A stretch of 30,333 bases of DNA from JABCZZ01 sp964454545. Lineage in GTDB: Bacteria > Pseudomonadota > Alphaproteobacteria > Rickettsiales > JABCZZ01. The first letter of the stretch is position 1; each line of letters starts with the position of its first letter. The stretch covers positions 1 to 30,333 of the forward strand of contig CAYVTI010000027.1 of the NCBI GenBank assembly GCA_964454545.1. The letters run 5' to 3'. The translations under genes and the position numbers were made by a program. Below are positions 23,464 to 30,333 of the stretch, piece by piece. Under the pieces are notes generated by a model. That model saw nothing but the letters and a program-made list of their open reading frames with translations, was not told where the DNA came from and searched no databases.

Positions 23464-25662
23464 ATGGTAATATCCATTATAAAAGGCCAGGGTTACATGA
23501 CGGAAGACGAGTTCCGGGCCGAACTCCAGAATAAAAAGAATGTTTTTATCATATCCACTTCCGCTCCTGATAAAGTTAAAGAATATGGAGAATTGTTCGC
23601 CGGTCTGGAGATAAACGGTTTCTTCACGGGCAGTGGCGCACTCAATATGGTAGCGTCCAAGACTCCGGAAATGAACGGCCATTATATGGGTAATATAGGT
23701 GAGAAACAGAGGGCGCAGCTTGCGACATTAATTGAAAATGATAAAGTTATACGCGGCAGGCTCAGCGCCAATGTCTCTGATAGCCAGAATTTAAACGTCA
23801 TTGGCATGACGGAAGATTCCGGATGCCATATATTCCCTAAAGAAACACACAAAACAACGGCATTCATCAAAGAGCTTAAAAACCAGGTAAAAAAGGAATT
23901 GGGAAAAGAAGACCAATGGCTGGTAGACGGATTGAAGGATAACGATTTTCCAGGGGCAAATCTGAAACCGATACAGGAACATCTTATGGGGGGCATCGAC
24001 AGGTTGATGCATATCACTTATGATGTGGCAGATAAACTTGGGGTCCGCGAATTACGTTATATAAATACCGCTCACGTCTCATTCACCTTTCCCGAATGCT
24101 ACCAGAAAAATGAGAAAGCAATCTTCTCAATAAAGGCGGAAGCTGGCGGCAAGCTTCTGAACCGGAAAGAATACAGGCAGCATGTACAGAATATCGATGC
24201 GCTTAACTACGATGCCGTCCAGATTCCGGATGGGCAGGCACAGGGAGAACAAAAGACATTATATGTTCTCAAAAGACTTGGCCTTTTTTCTAATGCCAAG
24301 GAAGCTCCCGAGGCATCGCATTATAAAACAGATATAATGAAATACTTAAGCCACCAAGTTGGAACTGAAGGAATTCAGGGTGATAATACAGACAGACGGG
24401 CAAATATTGGTTGGGTTTCTCCGGATACTCCGATTACCCATAAGGATCCTATTGCGGATTATGATGCCGTTGTGCTGCGGGCAAATAAGCTTCATAAAAA
24501 AGACGGCGAGTTATATTCAGATGAGAATTTAAGACTAGTGCTTCAGTTTGCAACTCTGGCAATCATCAATCCTCAACAGAAATATATTATTCTTGATAAC
24601 CGGGATGCGGATGAAAACGGTAAGAGGCCTTTCGATGACATAATACAAATCTTCATAAATTCATCCATAAAGGAATACCGGGCTTTTGGAGAGCAGCCAT
24701 TTCTTGTCGCCAACACGGATAGTGAACTGGAAAAACATTTGAAATTCGTAAAACGAGTTACACAGCGAGCGCCCAAAATCGGCAACCACATAGAAACAAA
24801 GCCTTTTGATCCGTTAAGCATAGACATGGTACCTGCAGACGGTAGATTCACCGTTTTCATCGCCGGCGGCCATAATAACAATTCAAAACGAGACCAGGAA
24901 GAAGCTAAGAAGCTAGGCTATATGTGTGCCCAGAACGGTTTCAGGATAATAACGGGCGCGGGCTGCATTGAAGGTTCTATGGGAGCGATACATACAGGAT
25001 TTATCCAGTATCACCTCGACAGGATTGTATCGGAGCAAGAAGACCTGCCGGAATTCTTAAGAAGGAACCTGGACATCAAGGAATACAAAACTGAAGATGG
25101 AAGATATAATGCAGAAGCGCTTATAACAGCCAATCCTGCCCTGATAGACAAGCTGGCCGATAAGGGTTTTATCCCACGAGATATGTTTTACGGTTACAGC
25201 ATGAAAAACCTGCTCAAGCTTGAAAGTGTGAGTGGCGAAGCACCTCCGGGTATTACTTATTTTGAATCAGGGAGCCTTGCCAACCGTATATATCACTGCC
25301 TGCAGGCAGGAACGAAAATCATCATGCCGGGCGGCCCGGGTACGGACGAAGAATTCGCGGAAGCCATACATGCCCATCTGGAAGCACGTAAAGCCGCCAA
25401 TAACTATGCGGCCTTCAGCGACGGAACTGCCAAAGATGACGGACATATCATTGTATATAACCGCGATCATATATTTGATACTATCCTCATGCATTTCAAC
25501 CTTATTGATAACAAAGGCAGAAGCACAAAAGCTGCCCGTGATAACCATGTGATAGTTATCAATTCCAGCAAGAAACTGCAGGAAGCCACTGGCGACAGAG
25601 CCAAAAACTGGCAGGGAGCAGTGGCTAACCCATCCATCAGCACAACCACAAAAAGGGCATAA
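23464..25662 (+). CDS. Ham1-like / LOG-domain fusion protein, first of two tandem paralogs
   Basis: I do not know a named gene for this. The 732-residue protein appears to have three parts. Residues about 26-295 resemble the Ham1/ITPase fold: IISTSAPDKVKEY (29-41), MTEDSG (115-120), a SIKAEAGGKL strand pair, NYDAVQIPDG (248-257) and ASHYKTD (284-290), matching the family's TxNxxKxxE, DDSG, FGYDPxFxP and SHR blocks, but diverged. Residues ~330-430 are a Rossmann-like middle segment. Residues ~460-640 form a LOG/SLOG domain with VFIAGGHNNN, ITGAGCIEGSMGAIHTGF and the catalytic MPGGPGTDEEF (621-631). The LOG family cleaves nucleoside 5'-monophosphates to base and ribose 5-phosphate. ATG at 23464 has no clear ribosome site; ATG at 23497, after AAAGG/AGGG, is a good alternative and keeps every domain. 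No signal peptide or membrane helix is seen. Confidence 0.75.
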   Translation: MVISIIKGQGYMTEDEFRAELQNKKNVFIISTSAPDKVKEYGELFAGLEINGFFTGSGALNMVASKTPEMNGHYMGNIGEKQRAQLATLIENDKVIRGRLSANVSDSQNLNVIGMTEDSGCHIFPKETHKTTAFIKELKNQVKKELGKEDQWLVDGLKDNDFPGANLKPIQEHLMGGIDRLMHITYDVADKLGVRELRYINTAHVSFTFPECYQKNEKAIFSIKAEAGGKLLNRKEYRQHVQNIDALNYDAVQIPDGQAQGEQKTLYVLKRLGLFSNAKEAPEASHYKTDIMKYLSHQVGTEGIQGDNTDRRANIGWVSPDTPITHKDPIADYDAVVLRANKLHKKDGELYSDENLRLVLQFATLAIINPQQKYIILDNRDADENGKRPFDDIIQIFINSSIKEYRAFGEQPFLVANTDSELEKHLKFVKRVTQRAPKIGNHIETKPFDPLSIDMVPADGRFTVFIAGGHNNNSKRDQEEAKKLGYMCAQNGFRIITGAGCIEGSMGAIHTGFIQYHLDRIVSEQEDLPEFLRRNLDIKEYKTEDGRYNAEALITANPALIDKLADKGFIPRDMFYGYSMKNLLKLESVSGEAPPGITYFESGSLANRIYHCLQAGTKIIMPGGPGTDEEFAEAIHAHLEARKAANNYAAFSDGTAKDDGHIIVYNRDHIFDTILMHFNLIDNKGRSTKAARDNHVIVINSSKKLQEATGDRAKNWQGAVANPSISTTTKRA

Positions 25663-25690
25663 TTCTTACAAAAACGCTTCGTATTGTAAT

Positions 25691-25706
25691 AAAATATTAA
25701 TATTTT
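25691..25706. promoter_or_regulatory. 16-bp perfect palindrome between the tandem paralogs
   Basis: AAAATATTAATATTTT is a perfect palindrome in the 94-base spacer before the second Ham1/LOG gene, just after a possible TTGTAA -35-like hexamer at 25684. It could be an operator or only AT-rich promoter sequence. The ATG at 25757 has AAGG at 25744-25747, nine bases before it. Confidence 0.3.
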
Positions 25707-25756
25707 CGTGATACATTCAAAGACTCATACAACGAAGTCATTAAGGTAAAACACAT

Positions 25757-28111
25757 ATGGCAGATGTCCCGTTCTTTGATGCAGAAACCCAGGAAAGTCC
25801 GGCCCTATTGCCCGGATTTGATACGTCTGCATGGAACACGCTGGGCGACATCGTCAAAAACCGGACTACGTATTACAAAGAAGTTACAGATGAAATCGTT
25901 AACGGAAAGAAAGCCACCGTACCCATGAGGGGACAAGGCGGCAAATGGTACCACGAGCAGATAAGCACCATGTCAAAACATGGTTATATTCCACAAGCGC
26001 CTAATGTATATGTGCGCACGCCTGATATTCACCGCGTCATTGGATATAATCCCACATCGCATTATCTTGTACAGAACAAACGCGATATAAAAGAGGCTCT
26101 TAATCCTGAGATAAGAGATTATATCAGGATAGCCGGAACCGGCTTCGCCAACAAGAGTACTATTCTCCTGCGTGAAGCTAAGGAAAACAGCCTGCTTACC
26201 ATTGCTCCATCGGGTGATTTGAACACGATGAAGGAAATGATCGATATCATAGATGCAAAAATCCGTGAGAACAGAAGAAACCTGGCGTATCCTCATGACC
26301 AAAGGCGATATCACGAAAGAGATTATCCTCTCGTAATAGAAAATTTAAAGGACGGTGATGCAAATCATTACTGGGACGGATTACTGCGTGGAATAAAGAT
26401 ACTGGATTATGACGACAATATTCGGGAAAACGGACACGACAGGAGAAATTATGTAAAGCTGAAGGATCTGGCGGCTATATATGGGATATATATTACTGAA
26501 AGCCGTGAGCAGACGCTGAAACTGGCAAACACGCTTGGAAAAGAGTCGTGGACTAAAAGCGACGAAGCGACCAGAAACCGAATGGAAAAAGTGCAGAAAC
26601 AGGTATTGCCTATTGTGCCCGATAATTCCATCATATATGTGGCTACGGCGACAAGAAAGAAATTCGATCAGCTTGAGGAAATCTATAAAAAGCGTGGAGT
26701 TAATGTGCGTATACGGCCAATATACGAACTGACCGATACGTATGTGGGACCGGAAGAAGATACCAAAACCTATGAAGGTAATGTGGCAAAAAAAGTGGAT
26801 GCCGCTATTGAGGCATGGGATACCATGGATATAAACACGCGCGGTGCGCGCTTGAAGAAGATTGCTAAAGATCGCGGCATAAAAGAAAGTGAAATAGAAA
26901 AACATATCTTTTTCCTGGGCGAAGATTCGGGTTTTGAATTCGATAAGCCAGGCGTTCTGCAAAACCATCGTTTTGATGATATAGAGGGCATCGACCCGCT
27001 AGCCAGGCATCCGGGCGTCGAAACAGGGCCGACCATCTTCGCAAAGCATGGCGTAGAAGAATTCTTCCGCAAGGCAGGGGAAGTGGTAAGCGAGAATGAG
27101 AGAGGGATTACCATGAGAAGTACCCTCGTACTTACGCCGCTCAAAGGCGATGAGTACGGGAAAAGAGCAAAATATATGGTTACAGCGGAAACAAAAGGTC
27201 ATTTCATTACCAAACCAAGACCTGCAGATGGCGCTATAGAAATAGATAATTTCCTTGTGCCAGAAGGTGAGAAAGAGACCGAGGCGGAACTCATAAAACA
27301 CGGCAGTGAATACACTATTAAGAAATACAATAAGGCACGCGCATGGGAAGCGCTTGCGCTCGAAACGGGCATCAAGCTGGACGGCAAAGGAATTCAGGAC
27401 GATTATTCAAAAGATTTCGTTGCCGGCATCGTTATCGGGGAGAATCATGCATCTCGTACAACGGCCAGCAAACTTACATTAAAAGCACGTGATGATGGTT
27501 TCGGTGTCATAACTATCAATCCAAAGATCAATAAGGCGCAGGATTTACAAAACAATATTCTTGCGAAATCTGACGCCGTGGTACTGGCATTTGATCCCGA
27601 ACGTGCACAGCAGGATTTCTGGCAGAATTTGTTTACATTCATGTCCATGGTTGTAGGCGAGCAGACGCATGACAAATATAAACTTTCAAAGCCACTGAAG
27701 CTTATCAATCCTAAAAACAGTGGTAAGGGAGCGTTTGACTATCTGGAAGACATGATAGAAGACTTTCATAAAGTGGGAACCATTCCTCAGGATCCGGCGA
27801 CCCTGTATCAGTCAGTAAGCAGTGTAGAGCAGGCAATAGAACAGCTTGAGCAGGAACGCACGAAATATCGCCGCATGGAGATTCCGTCTTATGCAACGAA
27901 AAAGGAGGCCCATCCTCCCACTGGTGCCATTTCAAGAAAAGATTTTAATGTTGCCATATTCTGCTCTTCTGCCAGCAAGAATACAAAATATATCAAGGAT
28001 GCCAATGATCTTGCGGAAGGTCTAATCAAGGCTGATTTCGGACTGGTATCAGGTGCAGGCCTTTATTCTTCGATGGGAGAAGTGACCAGACTGGCTGATG
28101 AATACCGGTAG
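25757..28111 (+). CDS. Ham1-like / LOG fusion protein, second paralog, 5' part ending at in-frame TAG
   Basis: This 784-residue product has an N-terminal region I cannot assign (about 1-290), then a Ham1/ITPase-like domain (about 291-540): YVATATRKKFDQLEE (294-308), EDTKTYEGNVAKKVDAA (334-350), LGEDSGFEF (387-395), HPGVETGP (418-425) and DNFLVPEGEKETEAEL (497-512). A middle Rossmann-like segment (about 555-700, with KSDAVVLAFDPE) corresponds to the YDAVVLRAN segment of the upstream paralog. The first half of a LOG domain begins at FNVAIFCSSASKN (730-742) and includes LVSGAGLYSSMGEV. The frame then meets TAG at 28109-28111, in the middle of that domain. The lost half follows in the same frame. 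Family catalytic residues in the Ham1 part are partly replaced (FGYDP reads IEIDN, SHR reads KYN), so activity is doubtful. Without read-through the LOG domain would be dead. Confidence 0.75.
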   Translation: MADVPFFDAETQESPALLPGFDTSAWNTLGDIVKNRTTYYKEVTDEIVNGKKATVPMRGQGGKWYHEQISTMSKHGYIPQAPNVYVRTPDIHRVIGYNPTSHYLVQNKRDIKEALNPEIRDYIRIAGTGFANKSTILLREAKENSLLTIAPSGDLNTMKEMIDIIDAKIRENRRNLAYPHDQRRYHERDYPLVIENLKDGDANHYWDGLLRGIKILDYDDNIRENGHDRRNYVKLKDLAAIYGIYITESREQTLKLANTLGKESWTKSDEATRNRMEKVQKQVLPIVPDNSIIYVATATRKKFDQLEEIYKKRGVNVRIRPIYELTDTYVGPEEDTKTYEGNVAKKVDAAIEAWDTMDINTRGARLKKIAKDRGIKESEIEKHIFFLGEDSGFEFDKPGVLQNHRFDDIEGIDPLARHPGVETGPTIFAKHGVEEFFRKAGEVVSENERGITMRSTLVLTPLKGDEYGKRAKYMVTAETKGHFITKPRPADGAIEIDNFLVPEGEKETEAELIKHGSEYTIKKYNKARAWEALALETGIKLDGKGIQDDYSKDFVAGIVIGENHASRTTASKLTLKARDDGFGVITINPKINKAQDLQNNILAKSDAVVLAFDPERAQQDFWQNLFTFMSMVVGEQTHDKYKLSKPLKLINPKNSGKGAFDYLEDMIEDFHKVGTIPQDPATLYQSVSSVEQAIEQLEQERTKYRRMEIPSYATKKEAHPPTGAISRKDFNVAIFCSSASKNTKYIKDANDLAEGLIKADFGLVSGAGLYSSMGEVTRLADEYR

Positions 28112-28636
28112 ACAGAAGAGGCAGCCCATCATTCCGGTTCCAATGTCCCGCACCTCATGCTTACCGAAGGCGACGCACGCGATAAAATCGATCAGTTCCT
28201 GCTTGCCCGTAATATATATGAGCGCATGGAATTCATGATGGATAATTCTGACGCCTTTGTCATCGCGCCGGGCGGCAGCGGTACGGTTCAGGAAATGTCG
28301 CTGCTGGCATTATTTAAGAAGCGAGCCACTGAAAATGAAAAAGATGAATACGCAAGACAGAAAATGGCCGGAAAGGATATTATCGTGCTTAATACGAAAA
28401 TTCCGCTCAACGGAGCATCGCGCGGTTTTTATGACAAACTGGTGGATATTATCCCCAAGGAAGATTTTAAGAAACTGGGGATACATGTGGTCGAAACGCC
28501 TGATCAGGCAAATAAATTGTTGAAAGAGCTGCGCGACCGCAAACGTGGTGGCAAAGATCAGGAATCCGGCACAGAATCCACCCCTCATGTGTCCAGAATC
28601 AGCGAGAAAAGCGCGAATAACATAGCTTTGCATTGA
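28112..28636 (+). pseudogene. 3' remainder of the second Ham1/LOG gene, beyond the in-frame TAG
   Basis: The frame of the upstream gene continues for 174 codons after the TAG and encodes the rest of its LOG domain: TEEAAHHSGSNVPHLMLTEG, then RNIYERMEFMMDNSDAF and the signature APGGSGTVQEM, then a strand-helix unit and a polar tail. The part from the ATG at 28157 (159 residues) could be translated alone, but no Shine-Dalgarno precedes it, and half a LOG fold would not be expected to work. Together with the upstream part it would make one 958-residue protein with an X at the stop. I call this a gene disrupted by a nonsense codon or a sequencing error. The stop is not due to a frameshift, because the register is unchanged. 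Confidence 0.75.
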
Positions 28637-28695
28637 TTCTTGTATCCTTTTAAGGGTATATATGATGCCGAAACGACATGTAATTTCGGTAAAAT

Positions 28696-30333
28696 ATGAG
28701 TGATTTATTTAATTCAGGTAAGGCAAGAACAGTAAAAAACGAGACGTATACCGCACATGATATTGAGGTTTTAGAAGGACTTGAACCTGTGCGCCGACGT
28801 CCTGGCATGTATATCGGCGGTACCGATGAAAACGCCATGCATCACCTTGTAAGCGAAGTATTCGACAATGCGATGGATGAAGCCGTGGCCGGGCATGCCA
28901 CCCGTATTGAGATAGAATTATTGAAAAACAACACGATTACCATCCGAGACAACGGACGCGGCATACCTGTCGACCCGCATCCCAAATTCCCTAAAAAATC
29001 AGCTCTGGAAGTCATATTCACCATGCTGCATTCAGGCGGAAAATTCAGTGGAAAATCCTATGAGACATCCGGTGGTTTACATGGGGTTGGTATTTCCGTC
29101 GTTAATGCGCTTTCGGATAAGCTGGAAGTAGAAGTGATACGCGATCGTACGGTTTACAGGCAGACTTATTCCCGCGGCTTACCCACCAGCAAGCTGGCCA
29201 AGGAGGGCAGCGTGCAGAACCGTAAAGGCACAAGCGTTACCTTTCATCCCGATGTCCAGATATTTGGAGAGAAGGCAAAGTTCCGACCAGAGAAACTCTA
29301 CAAGCAGGCACGTTCAAAAGCCTATCTGTTCCGCGGCGTAGAAATACGCTGGAAATGCGATCCGTCTCTATTGTCGGAAGACAGTGAAACGCCTGTGGAA
29401 GATACTATCCACTTTCCAGGCGGACTCGAGGATTTCCTCGAAATCAACATAGCCGGACATACCACGCTCACAAACCAGCACTTTGTCGGCGAGGCTGATT
29501 TAGGGGGCAAGCAGGGACGCATAGAATGGGCCCTGGCATGGATAACTGATGATGAGGGAAGCTTCCGTTCTTATTGCAATACCATACATACCCCGGAAGG
29601 AGGAACGCACGAATCAGGCTTCCGCAGCGCCATCACGAAATCCATCAAGGCATATGGGGAGCGCATTGGTAATAAGAAAACCGCCCTGATAACCGGCGAA
29701 GACGTGTTTGTTGGCTCCGCCGCCATCATATCGTTATTCATACGCGATCCGCAGTTCCAGGGACAGACCAAGGAAAAGCTGGTTAGCGGCGAGGCAACGC
29801 GACTGGTAGAAAATGTTGTACGCGATCACTTCGACCATTGGCTTGCCGGTAATATTGAGGCAGCCAATAGCTTGATCAACTATATCATTACCCAGACCGA
29901 AGAGAGGCTGCGGCGTAAACAGGAAAAAGACATCGGGCGTAAAGCCGTAACCAGCAGGATACGCCTACCCGGTAAGCTTGCTGACTGCACGCGCAGCCAT
30001 GGAAAAGGAACTGAAATATTTCTTGTGGAAGGTGATTCGGCAGGCGGCTCCGCCAAGCAAGCAAGGAACCGGGAGACTCAAGCCGTATTGCCACTACGTG
30101 GAAAAATCCTTAACGTGGCAAGCGCCACATCGGAGAAGATCAGGGCCAACCAGGAAATCGCCGACATGATTCTTGCACTGGGTTGCGGCACGGGCAGCCA
30201 TTATAATGACTCCGATTTGCGTTATGAGCGCATCATCATCATGACTGATGCCGATGTAGACGGAGCACATATCGCTTCGCTGCTCATGACCTTCTTCTAT
30301 CAGGAAATGCCTTCTCTTATCCGCCACGGCCAT
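28696..30333 (+). CDS. parE: DNA topoisomerase IV subunit B, N-terminal part
   Basis: ParE supplies the ATPase of topoisomerase IV, which unlinks daughter chromosomes. The window holds 546 codons and the 3' end runs off it. Present are the GHKL ATPase domain (RRRPGMYIGGTDE, FDNAMDE at 56-62, DNGRGIP at 85-91, GGLHGVGISVVNAL), the transducer domain, and the TOPRIM motifs EGDSAGGSAKQARNRETQAVLPLRGKILN and MTDADVDGAHI. MYIGGTDE with the short ATPase lid marks ParE; GyrB has MYIGDT. The ATG at 28696 has no clear Shine-Dalgarno. A small inverted repeat CCGAAA/TTTCGG (28668-28689) sits just before it. Confidence 0.93.
   Translation, partial: MSDLFNSGKARTVKNETYTAHDIEVLEGLEPVRRRPGMYIGGTDENAMHHLVSEVFDNAMDEAVAGHATRIEIELLKNNTITIRDNGRGIPVDPHPKFPKKSALEVIFTMLHSGGKFSGKSYETSGGLHGVGISVVNALSDKLEVEVIRDRTVYRQTYSRGLPTSKLAKEGSVQNRKGTSVTFHPDVQIFGEKAKFRPEKLYKQARSKAYLFRGVEIRWKCDPSLLSEDSETPVEDTIHFPGGLEDFLEINIAGHTTLTNQHFVGEADLGGKQGRIEWALAWITDDEGSFRSYCNTIHTPEGGTHESGFRSAITKSIKAYGERIGNKKTALITGEDVFVGSAAIISLFIRDPQFQGQTKEKLVSGEATRLVENVVRDHFDHWLAGNIEAANSLINYIITQTEERLRRKQEKDIGRKAVTSRIRLPGKLADCTRSHGKGTEIFLVEGDSAGGSAKQARNRETQAVLPLRGKILNVASATSEKIRANQEIADMILALGCGTGSHYNDSDLRYERIIIMTDADVDGAHIASLLMTFFYQEMPSLIRHGH

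Noticed and set aside
26381..26968. 195-residue open frame on the - strand
   Set aside because: It is antisense to the second Ham1/LOG gene, which shows clear domain motifs on the + strand.
28109..28111. Amber reassignment (pyrrolysine or stop-codon recoding) across the genome
   Set aside because: TAG terminates at least five ordinary genes in this window, so a general reassignment is unlikely. Local read-through remains possible.
28696..30333. GyrB rather than ParE
   Set aside because: The MYIGGTDE and NAMDE pattern fits ParE; GyrB would have MYIGDT and NAIDE. The short ATPase lid region also fits ParE.
1..30333. tRNA, rRNA or transposase genes
   Set aside because: I saw no cloverleaf with a T-arm consensus, no rRNA signature and no DDE-type transposase in either strand.

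Overview
This window looks like a draft scaffold from an alphaproteobacterium. Two runs of ten N (2132-2141 and 20996-21005) mark joins between contigs. The gene order leuS-lptE-holA, tatC directly before serS, and a secreted parvulin directly before argJ are arrangements I associate with Alphaproteobacteria, and the proteins (LptE, TatC, IF3, ParE, ArnB/C/T) are clearly from a Gram-negative, LPS-bearing cell. I cannot name the genus. Base composition is moderate, and the HipA-like gene after the first gap is visibly richer in A/T.

Layout. 1-2077: the 3' end of leuS, then lptE and holA, reading rightward. 2142-4047: a HipA-family kinase with a long C-terminal extension and no visible antitoxin. 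4044-8874: a tightly overlapping leftward operon arnT-arnB-arnC-arnA' for 4-amino-4-deoxy-L-arabinose modification of lipid A. Its ArnA has only the decarboxylase half, and no formyltransferase or ArnD deformylase is present. 9002-10590: an MNIO enzyme (DUF692/BufB) with its DUF2063/BufC partner. 10644-20985: mostly housekeeping genes reading rightward: thrS, infC, tatC, serS, a periplasmic parvulin, argJ, a DUF486 membrane protein, a YmdB-type phosphodiesterase, an APC amino-acid permease and rpe. A palindromic dispersed-type repeat lies between tatC and serS. 21077-21667: a short receiver-Fis regulator with a degenerate receiver. 21678-23291: ridA and proB, reading leftward. 23464-28636: two large tandem multidomain proteins. 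28696 to the end: the first 546 codons of parE.

The least ordinary part is 23464-28636. Both proteins carry a diverged Ham1/ITPase-like (NTP pyrophosphatase) domain, then a central Rossmann-like segment, then a LOG-type (SLOG superfamily) nucleotide phosphoribohydrolase domain with the PGGxGTxxE motif. If active, the two chemistries would act in sequence: NTP to NMP plus PPi, then NMP to base plus ribose 5-phosphate. The second protein is interrupted by an in-frame TAG inside its LOG domain, and the reading frame continues in register for another 174 codons. TAG ends several ordinary genes here, so genome-wide recoding is unlikely. The stop is a nonsense mutation, a sequencing error, or a split gene.

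I found no tRNA, rRNA, CRISPR array, transposase or phage gene. No stretch longer than 300 bases lacks a gene.
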